Assembly (NCBI GenBank): GCA_029237695.1
Contig: CM055273.1
Location: 56,285,968 to 56,349,967 of the forward strand
Source of the DNA: Conchocele bisecta
Lineage: Eukaryota > Mollusca > Bivalvia > Lucinida > Thyasiridae
Length of the DNA: 64,000 bases
Direction of reading: 5' to 3'
The position numbers and the translations under genes are program-made. The notes beneath the pieces are model-generated. The model was not told where the DNA came from. It was given only the letters and a program-made list of their open reading frames with translations, and ran no database searches. Numbering within the stretch: position 1 is the first letter of the stretch; each line of letters begins with the position of its first letter. Of the stretch, positions 22,501 to 33,874 are shown piece after piece.

Positions 22501-25457
22501 CACATCGGAATTACCGCCATCTTGTTTTGACACACTAAAAACACCGACGGTTCATTCAAAACAGAACAGATTTAGGACATTTATTTTAACTGACAACTAG
22601 AAACAAATGTGTAATTACAATTTAGAATGTTCAGAAAGTGTAGTAGGTAATGTCTCATTCCGAACCATTATGTTTATAGTTGCTTATTTGTTCTTGACAT
22701 TTTGAAAATCGGTCAAATTGTCAATTCTTGCAAACCAGACGGACATTTGTATGGAAAATGCCGTCCGTGGCAGTTTTTTTTAAATAACTTAATTATTTGA
22801 CGGATTTTCGTGAAATAAAAAGGAGGCTCATTTCTAAAAAACTGCTTTGGATAGTTTTATGAAAAAAAAATATAAGTTTGGCGTGTTTTGATAGCAATAA
22901 ATTTTGGGCAGCATTCCACGAAACAGACAATAGATTGGTTGGCTGTTATTTTCACTGCTAGCATGCAGAGTTAAGATGATTTTTTTGTGTATTTCTTCTT
23001 AATAGATGTATATGTTGTGACCACTGATCAAGAAGTCCTCCTAATGGAAGACAAGTTATCCATGAGTTTCAGTAATCTATATAAGACTGATATATTGAAA
23101 CGACCCAGCCAGCGAAGCATCGCTATACACAGATGTGTATTGCGTATTGACGGTATTCCTCCTTCGAATTTATCACACATTTTGGACAACAAAACACGTC
23201 TGTCATTTTGTGCACACAACTTACCACGATCTCAGATGCATGCCTGAATGTTCACACTTGTCAATAGTTTATGATTGTCGTCTTCACACAGCAGGAAACT
23301 TGTTTAGTTCGTTATCATTCACAATAGTTTGTTGGCATTTCCTGTGTGTGTTGAATGCAGCCGCCATGTTTACTGGCTGTGCTTGTTTTGGCTCGTGTCT
23401 GATCGGAATATTCCGTCCATACAATCTAGCCAATCACTATGCGGGAGGTTGGACAAGTCACGGAACTTGTCCAACTTGGCCTGACAACACCTATAAATAG
23501 GAGTAAAATCTGTCAGTTGGCGACTTTGTCCCGAGCGACGCAACTCGAGACGCAACTCGCGTCTCAGAACTCCCAAGGCCCAAATATCCCCCCCCCCCCC
23601 CCCCACCCCCCCCCCCCCCTTAAACTTAAACATTACTCACGACGATGTTACAATGGTCCGTTAGTCGTGAGATGTGATGATTTGAACGTCAGTCTGACAT
23701 TATTGATTATTAATATTGGCTGGAACCATAATAATGCCAATATCCCATTACCCCACCCACTTTTTCCCCATTGCGATATGATTCCCAATTCGAGCTTCAT
23801 GAACCCCCTGCTGTGTGACGCCACACCCTAACTTCGTGCCCCCCTCCCACCCCTGTTAGGTGATCCCAATTCCATTGTCATGCGTCCTAGCTGTTGTGTG
23901 CCCCCCCCCCCCCCCCCCATTCAGCTATGTGTCATGATTCCAACCCCAGCTTCGTGACCCCGGCTGTGCGACTCCCACCCCTGCCGTGTGCCCACCTGCT
24001 GTGTAATTCCCCACCCAGCTGTGTGACTCCCCACCCAACATTAGTCTCCACCAGCTTCCTCCCCCCCCCCCCGCTGTGTGACTCCCCCACCCAGCATTAT
24101 TTCCCACCCCCAGTTTCGTGATCCCCGCTGTGTGACTCCCCCACCCAGCATTAGTCCCAACCCCAGCTTCGTGATTCCCGCTGTGTGACTCCCCCCCCCC
24201 CACCCAACATTAGTCCCAACCCCAGCTTCGTGATTCCCGCGCTGTGTGACTTCCCCAACCAGCATTATTTCCCACCCCCAGCTTCGTGATCCCCGCTGTG
24301 TGACTCCCCCACCCAGCATTATTCCCACCCCCAGCTTCGTGATCCCCGCTGTGTGACTCCCCCACCCAGCATTATTTCCACCCCAGCTTCGTCATCCCCG
24401 CTGTGTGACTCCCCCACCCAGCATTATTTCCCACCCCCAGCTTCGTGATCCCCGCTTTGTGACACCCCAACCCAGCATTATTTCCCACCCCCAGCTTCGT
24501 GATCCCCGCTGTGTGACTCCCCCACCCAGCATTATTCCCACCCCCAGCTTCGTGATCCCCGCTGTGTGACTCCCCCACCCAGCATTATTTCCACCCCCCA
24601 GCTTCGTCATCCCCGCTGTGTGACTCCCCCACCCACGCATTATTTCCCACCCCCAGCTTCGTCATCCCCGCTGTGTGACTCCCCCCACCCAGCATTATTC
24701 CCACCCCCAGCTTCGTGATCCCCGCTGTGTGACTCCCTCACCCAGCATTATTTCCCAACCCCAGCTTCGTGATTCCCCACCATGACTTGGGTTTGCGTTA
24801 GTGCGAGTTTCCGCCAGATTTTAGCATAAATCTAGTCCGTGTTTACATGTGCTAATATCCTTTCTTGAGTCTGCTTACTCTCACAGTCGCCTGTTGTGCT
24901 TTTGTATCTTGCCATGTGTACATCTCATATTAGTCATTATCTGTCCATAATCAGAACACCCTCATCGTTGTTATCATAGTTTGTCACCACTCTTTAATTG
25001 TACACGTTGAGTAATACTGCATGTTAGAACTATTATCAAAATATCAGATGTTACTAAAATCTCGTCACTGTCGTCTTTTCATTGCCAAGTAGATATAGTC
25101 GTTAATTTTCCCTACCCCGATTTACGAGGGCCCGCTACCATTCCCCTGCGTGAACAGGAAATATCTGATTTATACCGTATTGCTGAAGACGGATACGACA
25201 TAGGGACGTTACAATATTGCTGGCTGAGCCCGCAAGTTCCTATGCATGTAATCTTGTCTGATAAATATGATCAACTGGTATTTACTTATTTGCAGCTTGT
25301 GGAAGGAGCAGCGGGCGTGTCTATTGCCGCCTTCCTGGCTAATCAGGACCGGTTTACGGGGAAGAAGGTGGTGATCATTGCATGTGGAGCCAACATTAGC
25401 ACACAGACCCTACATAGTATACTGAATACCCAGGGAAATGATACAGGCCGTGTATGA
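14507..25457 (+). CDS. Serine racemase / threonine ammonia-lyase-like PLP enzyme, 8 coding exons
   Basis: The exons are 14507-14726, 15810-15943, 16946-17104, 17959-18026, 18705-18819, 20049-20174, 20821-20922 and 25296-25457. All introns are GT-AG and phases agree, giving 361 residues, close to the ~340 of serine racemases. Fold-type II hallmarks appear in order: GSFKARGA with the Schiff-base lysine (exon 2), STGNHG for cofactor binding (exon 2), the glycine loop GGGGMIAG for PLP phosphate (exon 5), the TF...VDD...V.EE.I segment (exon 7) and a C-terminal ACGANIS strand (exon 8). Such enzymes deaminate L-threonine/serine or racemise serine in the cytosol; the sequence does not decide which. 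A leader exon probably ends at 14314 (ATATG, then gtaggt), with its acceptor just before the ATG. The frame is open upstream of this ATG, but the chosen Met lies right after the acceptor. The gene appears intact and is the parent-like copy of the damaged one at 42305. Confidence 0.85.
15084..15185. repeat. Nearly perfect ~102-bp palindrome in intron 1
   Basis: acagtggggtcagcgtgtaa to gaacacgacaggttgg (15084-15133) is followed at once by its reverse complement ending cgctgaacccactgt. There is almost no loop. In RNA it would form a ~50-bp hairpin. The corresponding part of intron 1 in the second gene copy (after 58818) lacks it, so it is a later insertion or foldback element. Confidence 0.75.
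15255..15690 (+). mobile_element. SINE-like repeat, copy 1, with internal G-tract
   Basis: Begins tgttggggtttaacggcc and includes atcaacagct, acggtcatttaaggcc, cccaaaatcagaa, gggccaaaccagg and a terminal ccaacc-acccac. Other copies lie at 25535, 26025, 29218, 37462 and 59713. A G26 run sits between the head and the aaaatcagaa block. No tRNA-like A/B boxes were confirmed, so SINE is a working label. Confidence 0.6.
16469..16542. repeat. Long poly-T tract in intron 2
   Basis: About 70 nearly uninterrupted T residues, broken by one G and one AA. It lies between exons 2 and 3 of the PLP-enzyme gene. Lysine-rich and phenylalanine-rich reading frames across it are artefacts. Confidence 0.85.
18342..18631. 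mobile_element. MITE of family M1 in intron 4
   Basis: Full copy in the opposite orientation to 1111-1405. The ends are atttcacgaacattgcaaag and its inverse, the inner blocks are aaagtatacttt, and the centre is the palindrome tgaatttattacattatc. Intron 4 of the second gene copy does not have it at the matching place, so it inserted after the duplication or was lost there. Confidence 0.8.
19330..19687. mobile_element. Composite foldback element, copy 1 (MITE arm plus ~157-bp palindrome)
   Basis: A ~200-bp segment bounded by ataattccag and tgctggaattat is followed by a palindrome (19529-19685). Its arm runs from ggaatgaatggcctttttg through ataaacttggaaaagtcgc to ggccttcc, then the reverse. The same unit occurs at 41901-42258 (inverted) and 60845-61203. 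The 128-codon frame across it is produced by the palindrome. Confidence 0.8.
20601..20820 (+). repeat. Tandem fossil copies of the exon 7 acceptor and exon start
   Basis: Four decayed copies of cag followed by gtgacctttgtcct...atgacctt..agatgattgg lie in front of the real exon 7, with cag at 20602-20604, 20657-20659, 20712-20714 and 20767-20769. The period is 55 bp, with 51 bp to the true acceptor at 20818-20820. Each copy repeats the last intron bases and the first ~45 coding bases of exon 7. The copies have shifted frames or stops. Confidence 0.75.
22077..22170. repeat. 3' end of a molluscan interspersed repeat in intron 7
   Basis: cggacagacagacggacaga is followed by ccacccgtttcttcgaaacc and gtggcataaa. 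The cggacgg-type tail resembles the end of the repeat block at 61839-63245. Confidence 0.45.
23591..24775. repeat. C-tracts and a 54-bp minisatellite in intron 7
   Basis: Poly-C runs at about 23589-23618 and 23900-23919 precede an array from about 23930 to 24775. Its unit is cccagcattatttcccaccc plus cagcttcgtgatccccgctg plus tgtgactcccccac. I count roughly 14 units with length variation. Since 54 is a multiple of three, long minus-strand frames of an 18-residue repeat appear, but indels break them and the array lies inside an intron. Confidence 0.8.
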
Positions 25458-25534
25458 TGTCACATACATGTACTGCAGGTCGTGTCAGGATTTACAAATA
25501 TTGGAGAATTAAAGGAATATGCTACAATTCAATT

Positions 25535-25893
25535 TTGTTTGTTTATTGGTGTTTAACCAAATCCCAAAGACGTATCTGAGGGCCAAACCAGGCGGCCGTT
25601 TCACTAAACCTCGTACGACTAAAATGTTCGTAAGTGCAAAATTATGATAGTCTGTAAATGACACATTAACAGTTTTTTCTTGTAAACAATTATTGGAATT
25701 ACATTTAATGAGCATAGGCTGCATATGCAGCCTATGCTCAATAAATGTAAATCCATCAATTGAAATTTCCAGACGATTCTTAATTTGCACTTTTTAGTGA
25801 AACGGCCCCCAGGTCTCCAGTCGGAATTACATTAAGGAGGAACCCCGATCGTTAAATTACCCATTACATACTCCCACCTGCCACCCACTACAA
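25535..25893 (+). mobile_element. SINE-like repeat, copy 2, interrupted by a MITE
   Basis: Head gtttattggtgtttaac joined directly to the distal part (cccaaagacgtatctgaggg, ccaaaccagg), then interrupted at 25594-25807, then continuing with aggtctccagtcgg to ccacctgccaccca. The G-tract section is missing. Confidence 0.65.
25594..25807. mobile_element. MITE with GGCCGTTTCACTAAA termini
   Basis: The left end ggccgtttcactaaa and right end tttagtgaaacggcc are perfect inverted repeats. The centre holds a second palindrome (gagcataggctgca / tgcagcctatgctc). The surrounding repeat resumes with a duplicated ccagg, as comparison with the uninterrupted copy at about 26380 shows. Confidence 0.8.
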
Positions 25894-26024
25894 TGCAATT
25901 TAACTTGTTTTCTCCGCCTTTATTAGAGGAAATACTTCTTCCCTGGAGCTCCGGTATCACGAATGTCATACTTTTAATGTCATTTCCAACCAAGCAATTT
26001 TCATATACGTTGCTGTCATTGGAT

Positions 26025-26475
26025 ACATGTTTGTTTGTTTGTTGGTGTTTAACGGCCTATCAACAGCTAAGGTCATTTAAGGCCGGGAAAAAGCGTTCGA
26101 TCCAGCATTCAACCTGCTGCATTGGGGGGGGGGGGGGGGGGGGTGGGGGGGGGGGGGGGGGGGGGGGGGGGTGGTTCCAAAATCAGAACGGAAATTTACA
26201 TGGACAATAATATATATTCAGCCCTGAAATCAGAATAACCTGACCTGGTACCAGGTCCATACCACACCAAAGCCACTTGGCCCCTTCCCCTAAAAGTAAT
26301 AGGATTACGACGAATCGTAATACTCACATAAGGGGTTAACAAGATTCAACTGTCACATACAAAATGCCAAAGACGTATGTTAGGGCCAAACCAGGTCTCC
26401 AGTCGGGATTCCGGTAAGGATGAACCCAGATCGTTAAATTACCCATGCATACTCCCACCTGCCACCCACACACTG
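26025..26475 (+). mobile_element. SINE-like repeat, copy 3, with long G-tract
   Basis: The most complete copy: gtttgttggtgtttaacggc, a G-tract broken by a single T (about 26124-26172), aaaatcagaa, cctggtaccaggtcc, agggccaaaccaggtctcc and a ccacctgccaccca end. It serves as the reference for the other copies. Confidence 0.65.
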
Positions 26476-27060
26476 GATAAATGGGGCTTATGAGTTATGC
26501 GCCCAGTGTAGTTCCAGACCAGCCTATGCATTCTTAGTCTGATCAGGATCTGCACTGTTCGCCATGTCATCAATGGAACATCTGTCCTGCTTAAAACAAG
26601 AAATATGTATCACCATCAGCCTATAAGAGTGTGTTATTTGATCAGGAGCTACACTGGTCACAAATCCCATAAGCCCCATATTTCCAGTCACATCCGCATT
26701 GTGACTCGACATTATAGCATTCCGAAGACGAAATGTCATGCGTATCCCTCGCCAATAAGCAAGAGGCGATATAGCGTAGACCATGTAGATGCGGTACATG
26801 CGTAAGCTAGTAACGCCTTTCAGTTTTCAATAACTTCTGAACCGCTTCACCGATTTTGATAATATTTGGCAACAATGTGTGTCTAGGGATGGTGCTTTTT
26901 TTGCATACGACCCACGTCCGACCGCCCAAGGTCAAGGTCACTGAGGACTTATGTTCACCTTTTTTGTAAGGCAAATCATTTATTTTGTATTACTATCAAG
27001 GCTGCCAGCGAGGGGATTAGCCTTGTAATAACGATGCCCTTGTTTATATACACAACGATT
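26476..27060. repeat. Two interspersed repeat fragments
   Basis: About 26476-26800 carries the pair ccagtgtagttccagaccag and ctgatcaggatctgcactgt, also seen near 17740-17900 and 61370-61620. About 26805-27060 (ttctgaaccgcttcaccgat, aaggtcaaggtcactgagg) is related in reverse to 10870-11185. Both look like non-coding interspersed families common in bivalves, from recall only. Confidence 0.5.
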
Positions 27061-27207
27061 TCACCTATGATTTCCATAATTGGACTGGGATATTACTCAT
27101 TTCTGTGAACACAAACTGGGCAGGTATCAGTGGAACAATATACAGTGCATCATCGTTCATTACATTTAGTATTTACAATATTAAGACATGTACAAATCAA
27201 ATCTTAA

Positions 27208-27912
27208 AGGTACATGCCCACGCAGTAGGCACAAAATGTTCTTTATAGGAATTAAATAAGTGTATAATTATGTCACTATTCCACCAGTTCTAAATATTAC
27301 GAGTGCCCGCTATACAAATATAATCATTTATTAATTATCAATTTACTGTTAGCGACGAGCGGCGGTAACAGTCTATTTTGATAATGTGCGGGGACGACGA
27401 CTTTCACATCACGGCTTGCGGTGCGCATGCGCAGTATACTACGCGCGCCAGTAGGCTTCCCAATATGTAAACAAGAATATCAACATGTCGAAATGTCCAG
27501 GACGGAAATTGTATGAAAAGGCGTCGGCCAAAAAAAAAGGCGAAATGTCTGAGTGACAGGCAGTACACAGAGAGAGTGGTTAATATTGGCGACCAGATCA
27601 CCAAATGGAAAGAGTTACGTGGAGATTTAGATTTGGACTCAACAGAGATTTTTCTTATCAACTTCCGATACTTCACTGCGCATGTCAAAGATGTGATATG
27701 ATTGACCGTGTCACGTGACGCGTGTTGGTAAAAATAGCACGAGGTCGGAAAATACCCTTTCTGGTCGCGGCATATAAAATGCGATTTAACACCAATTAAC
27801 ACGCGCCGTAATTAAAAATAACTCGTTAGTGGGTAAACAAATGGCTATTATAAGGCATGACAGAAAATGAAAAGTAGTAGTACAGTGTAACCTGCTGCGT
27901 GGGCATGTACCT
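27208..27912 (+). mobile_element. E1: 705-bp TTAA-flanked deletion derivative related to E2
   Basis: It starts AGGTACATGCCCACGCAG and ends with the inverse, flanked by TTAA (27204-27207 and 27913-27916). The first ~650 bp match the reverse complement of 39660-40296 closely. The last ~60 bp match the reverse complement of 28674-28737, so both E2 ends are present with the ~10-kb middle missing. It contains a broken copy of the small ORF seen at 39798-40019 (open part 27513-27701), disrupted by an A-run and a stop. Confidence 0.8.
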
Positions 27913-27916
27913 TTAA

Positions 27917-28669
27917 CCTGCCCCAATTCCAGTTGTTCTACAACAGGTTATTAAATAACCCTTTGAATGAAGGAATCAACTATTATGTTACCAGCTGATA
28001 ATTTTCTTCATAATTTTCTTATTTCTCAATAAAGTTTGTTAACGCATAACAATTATGAGTATAAATCACGTTTAGACAAAACACGTAATTTATACTCATA
28101 ACGATTAGAAGATGCTAATCCCTAGTTAGGACTGACTTACTATCTCCTGATTAGGATTTAGTATCTCCTAATTATGACTTAAACTTATTTCATCATCTGC
28201 CATTGGGACGCTTCCATAGATTGATATATAGGTGATCTCAAACAAATTTCCATTTGATATGATATTTATGAAACGAGTCGCGCACAATTTATGCAGCGAG
28301 CCACTGGCGAGATGCATACAATTGCGGACGAGTTTCCTAAATATCATATGGAATCGAGTTTGAGTTTATGTTTATCATATGCCTTCACTCTCCAAAGAGC
28401 AGCCAACGTGGCGATATCCAATGCGTTTCAGAAAAATAGTTTTAATCCATGCAAGAAAATTATTATAAAGTATGCCATATAATAGGTTCCTGTTCTTTGT
28501 AAACAGAAGCATATTCGAACAATTTCAGTAATGTTAACGATATGACGTTTCAAACATGATAACGTCAACACATCATCAATGAGGCTCTGTCGCGCAATTA
28601 CGGACGTCATTTGGAACGTCTCCATTTTGTTCGTTTGTCATAACGTTAGCGCATAATACGAATACATAA
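27917..28669. other. Spacer between E1 and E2, no gene seen
   Basis: Non-coding. It contains a hairpin at about 28051-28102 (ttatgagtataaatcacgt and its inverse). A block at about 28110-28230 (tagttaggactgac, tctcctaattatgac, gacgcttccatag) is also present at about 14940-15045 in intron 1 of the PLP-enzyme gene. Nothing else was recognised. Confidence 0.5.
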
Positions 28670-28744
28670 TTAAAGGTACATGCCCACGCAGCAGGTTACA
28701 CTGTACTACTACTTTTCATGTTCTGTCATGCCAGTAGTAGTTAG

Positions 28745-28965
28745 TAATGTCCGTATGGACCACCTAAACGCTCTATGTTCCATCATTTGGTCGGTGCAGT
28801 CAAATTTCGAAAAACCGATACTGGTATTCGTTAGCAGACGACAGGCGTTAAACAGATCGATACCGTCTTTCCGACATGCCGATACACATTATTGTATGGC
28901 CATGTGGCCAAATAGCAGACGACAATGTCCACAATGGCCAGATTATCGATAAATAGCAGTTAAAT
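28745..28965. repeat. Subterminal inverted repeat of E2, left member
   Basis: tagttagtaatgtccgtatg through gtcggtgcagtcaaatttcg to cgataaatagcagttaaatg matches 39394-39652 in reverse, with small indels. Together with the outer 18-22 bp it forms an interrupted TIR. It contains two gcagacgac words, the inverse of the motif iterated on the right side. Confidence 0.75.
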
Positions 28966-29217
28966 GCACTTATTGTTTTATTAAACTATAGAGGTTGTCG
29001 AGCATTTGGCAATGCTATATTTATGCATATATCTTGTATTGTGTGTACCGTCTCATGGTAAGACTTGTCATTTTTATGGTCATATAGCGAACGTAAATAT
29101 GCATATTATAAGTACTCGTGTATGTATTACATATACAAATGATTAACTTCATATACATGTAACCAGTCATTTCGCTTATGGATGGATTGGTGTGCATCCT
29201 GATAGTAGGATGGATTT

Positions 29218-29580
29218 TGTTTGTTTCTTAGTGTTTAACGGCACAGCAAGAAATAAAGTCATTTTTGGCGGGATCAACAGGTTCGATTCCAGTATTTCAC
29301 GTGCAAAGGTGTAGGATGATAACATTAGAACTGAATGCTTTCATTCATACTATACATATTCAGTCTTGAAATTAAAATAATCTGATCTGGTAACAGGTCC
29401 TACCCACACAATAATCACTTAGCCTCTAAAATTAATATGTTTACTAGCTACGTTTATAATAGGATATAACCGGATTCAACTCTCCAGTACAGACAGCCGG
29501 AATAGTACCCGAGAGCCAAACCAGGTTTGAACCACACCGTTAACTTGTCTCCAACTCTCCCAAGCTGCACCCATGTGGGA
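29218..29580 (+). mobile_element. SINE-like repeat, copy 4 (diverged), inside E2
   Basis: gtttgtttcttagtgtttaa followed by cggcacagcaag, the distal tctgatctggtaacaggtcc and agccaaaccaggtttg, then a ccaactctcccaagctg end. It is more diverged than the other copies. There is no G-tract. Confidence 0.55.
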
Positions 29581-29716
29581 AGGATTATGAACATTAAATG
29601 TACAAACTGAATATATGTGTATTCTTGTTTTATTTACACACTAATAACAAATTATTAACAACAACATACTAATAATGGACAATACTATACAAATCAAACG
29701 TCTGGGCATTATTGTT

Positions 29717-32700
29717 TCAATAACCATACGGATACGAAACGTAAGGTTCCCGAAGCACTCTCTTGTCGAAAACAAGCATATAGTCTTTATCCTGGGAAAC
29801 GGTCATTATGGTGGCACTGTCTCTGTCTCTAGGTATTCTACAAGAATCTGTTAGCGTCACAGAGTCTTTAGAATTAGTAGCGACCATTTTTTAAATTATA
29901 TCAAAGTTTATTTGAAGATTATTTTTGTGATTTAGCGTAATTCCTCGAATTTTACAATGAGTTATTTTCCCGGTTTCATCTGGGTGCTCCGCCTGGTAAG
30001 CATAGTTTTTTGGACCACCGGTAACAAATGTTTTAATATTGTTATCGGGTATCTCGTCGGTGAGATCGCCTAGGTAATCCCCCAGATCAGGTTGCCATTC
30101 CCCATCTTTGGTTGAGAAGACAATGGAATCAGTATCTGCGTACAATGCTCTGCGTCCCAAGTTCTCCAAGTAACTGTAGAGTTTGAGACGTGCTTGAGCG
30201 GTCGTGTAAGCAGCGATTACGACATTTACTTTTCCCGATGTCTCAACAAAATCATCGCTAAATCTCCATCGCATCTCGACCATATCGTCAGAGACGAAAT
30301 TAACAACAGTTATTTATTTCTTCACTGTCGCTCGACAGTTTGTCGAAAAATATGCCAGGGTCGTCCACGTACTCAACTTGCGACATGTTTAAACGTTGTC
30401 CAAACTTTCCCCAAAACGAGTTAAGCATGAGCTTAGCCAAAGCTCTCATGCCTTTATTCTTCTTAATCTGTTCATAATCAAGTTGAATCCCTTCTTTCTC
30501 ATTATATAGTCTTGTATACTCTTGCTTCTGCTCTTCAGTTGTACACCACGAAGGCCATCCGGACGATTCTTGTTTCAATTTGAGGAAGGTGTTGACATAC
30601 TCCTTAAATACACCACCTTCCATGGTATCCGGATCGTACTCTGACACTTCATCAAAATGCCAGACCTCATATATACGTTTAACAACGTATCCTTTAGCCA
30701 CTGCTTTCTTAACCTCGTCGGTAACCCATGTACCTACGAACGAGCGTTTCTCATCAGTATGATTACATGGATTTTGCTGCTTTGTTTTAGCACATGTGTT
30801 ACATAACGCGAACAGCAATTTTCCATTCGATCTGCAGGGTAGCACCGGTATGAAAAGTTCCCTCGGAGGAACGATCTTGCATTTGATCAAGCCTTCGTAA
30901 TTATCAAGATCATAGAAATTTTCCGTGATGATTTGCGGATGACCCAGGGGTATTTTCCCGGTTTTATTGATATATGGGTACAGTGATGTGACGTCATAAT
31001 AATTGAGACGTTCCTGTTCCGTAGCTTTCTTTATATAAAAGTAAATGCCTCTGTACGTCCCCCATAAAAGGCATCCCTTGGCTTAAGGGGTGATACCATG
31101 TCCAAATTATGTACGAATGTAGCCATATCTGTAGATTCGGAGAGCTGTAGGTCAAACTCTGACTCCCAAATCGATTGGTAGATATAACCTTGCTGTTCAA
31201 TATACGTCTGTTTTTCCATGGTTTTCTGGTAAAGTTCAGACATTGTCATTTTGTTGACAGGATTGATAGTAGAGCTGGCGTATTTTTTTGGATTTCCATG
31301 CCAGAAATCCCCATGGAATTCTAAAACAACTTTCTGGCCATCGTTAGTTTCGTAGTAACCGTCCACCTGGTATAGGCCTATAACCTTTTCCCCGCCATTT
31401 CTTGCATGTTGGATTCGTATACCTTTGACGTGGGATATATATTTTATCCATTGAAGAGCTTTAACCGATTGAACATGTTGTGGGTTATAGCCATGGGCTG
31501 GGATAATTCCTATTGTGTTATTTTGCAAGAAGTTTGTCCTGAACACTAAATGACACGCCGATGCTATGGTAATGCATTTTTCGAAAGGATCGATGTTCGT
31601 AATATCCATAAAGTTCTCGCGAAATCTCAAACAACATCGTCTTAAAATGTCCACATCCGAACGACAATACCTTAATAGTTCATTCTGAAAATTAAACGCG
31701 TTGTTCTTATTGCATTCATACCACTGTAGAAATGCATCACGGTCATCCGGTTTCATTCCATCAGGGTTATAATTGTCTAACGGCGGGAGATGACTGAGTA
31801 TAGTCATTTGGTTTTCTTTTCGATTGAACAGATGTGGGAAGTAGCCCTTGACAAGCTCATCAAAACCAAACATGGAAGGTAGCTTTGACAGGGACATTGG
31901 TAGAAAGTTCAACGAATCAATCATCTTGATTTTACAGGCAGGAACAGTTAGTGACATGATTTTAGCTCCATTTGGTATAACGCTCGGCAATATTCCATTC
32001 TGGTAGAGGTAACGCAATATATGGTACGAGTCATATCCTTGGAAGTTATGGCATATGACGGTAGACTTGTAATTCGTTTCCGAAAATAGCCATAGACAAA
32101 ACTCGTTGACTGTATTGTCCCCTCGAAACACACGTTCATTTTTCCCACAGTTATCACATTCACTGTCTTCAGTGACATCTATGTCCATACACTGAGTGCA
32201 AACTTTATGTACGACACATAAATTTGGTTTGTGTTCGAAACCACCACAGCTGGATTTCCCACAGTTTACACATTTGACAGCACTGTCAGCTTCATAACCG
32301 TCATCGCATTGAAGCATATCATCTTGCGTACATTCCAGATCAAAGAATATGTATGTATTTACATTTTCGTGCTCTGCTATTAGTTCTTCGTCTATAGACA
32401 TCGGTATGTCTTCGGTTTCTTCAGGTAGCATGTAACATTTGTGATCGGTAGGGAAATGGCCGTCACACAATTTGCAGTATATTTCCCCGCAAAAGTGTTG
32501 TTCGCGTCTTCTTTTTTTATTAACGGTGCTTCCGCAAATCCTGACATCTATAAAACGTGCTACATGTGGAACTACCATTCTTTGTCATCCGTTGGTGAAG
32601 CGAGAAACATTCTTGCCCTTTGAAATAGCGATTGCAACTGTTACAGAGAATCCGCTTGTCACTGTGCTCTTCATGTATTTTCATACAGGCTAAACACTTA

Positions 32701-33874
32701 TTGTTACACTTATGTTCTTCTTTGTTACTGTACCCCTTCTGACATTTTGTACAGTAGTAGACCCTTGCCAGGAAAGCTGGCATACTAGTGATGACGTCAT
32801 AATGATCGTCGTTATGATATAAGTAAAGCTTATTATCTTTCTCAGGTCCAGAGAATATAATTGCATTAAAATGTTCCATTGAGACCACATTGATTTGATA
32901 GTCTTGTAAACACTCTTGGAATTGTTTAATTTCCGGTATTCCACATTTTTCCAGAGGGACATTTGCCGAAATATGTAATTTTCGGCTAGAGTCCTTTGTA
33001 TATCACGCCCTTGGCGTATACTATTCCATTTCTCGTGTTTCTCCAATCTAGCTTTAGCCGTTACCAAAGCACGCGCATAACACAGTTCGTCCTGGTTTTG
33101 GATCCGTATAATGCACCTTTTTTCAAGTACGAACTTGTCACTATTTACGTATTTACAACGTTTTCCGGCACCGCCGTTTGGCATATCAACGTGTGTGACT
33201 TCAAGTTTGAGACCTGCGTCCAAAACAAAATCTTCATTCGACTGTAATACTCGTTCGATCTCGGCCAGTATGGTGTCGGCTGTCAGATGTCGAAACTGCC
33301 CAAACGGTATAATGATAGGGTAATCCAACGTAGGACATTCGATAGTCATTCTCATCAAATCATGTGGTTTTCCTTTTAGTGTTAAGTCTTCGATAATTGC
33401 CCCGAACAGTCGTTTCAGTGTTTTTAGAATGTCAGGAATGTCAACAACTTCTAATTCTCTGAATTGCACATTGTATGTAGTAGATGTTGTTCCGAATTTT
33501 TTAATTTTCTTCTCGCTGATTTTGTTCAGAGTATAAAATCGCCGAGGGTCATCATTTTGTCGAAGTTTCTTTATAATCTGATGGTCATCATTGCCATCAT
33601 TTTGTCTTTTCCGTCCAGTACCAACTTGATGCCCACGTTCCTTGTGTCTGTCGAGTGTAAACTTCCGACTGAACACCTGTCCACACTCGTCACAATGTAA
33701 GTTAGATGTCGTGGTGTGTTTCTTCATATGCTGTACTAAATTATTTTTCCTCGAGAACACCTTCCCACACGTCTCGCATGGATATTTGTCCCAATGGTTT
33801 TCGGTACGTCGATGTTGTAGTAGTTGACTCAATTTGGCAAACCTGCTTTCACATATTTCGCAAGTGTAAGCCAT
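29717..33874 (-). pseudogene. E2 DNA polymerase B (protein-primed type), broken
   Basis: Read from 33874 leftward. The N-terminus has three C2H2 fingers (CEICESRF, CETCGKVF, CDECGQVF). After it come the exonuclease motifs FFDLECTQDD, CHNFQGYDSYH and YCRSDVDIL (32578-31600), then an endonuclease-like segment (VDGYYET, FHGDFWHG, IWESEFD). The palm follows: motif A DVTSLYP (about 30990), motif B KLMLNSFWGKFG (about 30400) and motif C YADTDS (about 30130). Breaks: frame changes near 32975, 32550, 31035 and 30300, and an in-frame TAA at 29891-29893, beyond which ~57 tail codons stay open to 29717. The start at 33874 is preferred over 34006 because the first finger begins there. Such enzymes replicate linear virus-like elements from a protein primer. 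All catalytic motifs remain visible, so decay is recent or some breaks are sequencing indels. Confidence 0.85.

Noticed and set aside
22272..22559. 95-codon minus-strand reading frame in intron 7
   Set aside because: Hydrophobic and without known motifs, splice context or a second copy. No evidence for a nested antisense gene.
22987..23831. Overlapping plus-strand frames of 86-130 codons in intron 7
   Set aside because: No recognisable motif; the later one runs through poly-C tracts. They lie between well-defined exons 7 and 8.
24041..24640. Gly/Asn-rich minus-strand proteins
   Set aside because: Products of the 54-bp minisatellite; frames change with unit indels and lie inside an intron.
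23930..24775. CRISPR-like array
   Set aside because: Units are continuous with no unique spacers of fixed size, and the context is a eukaryotic intron.
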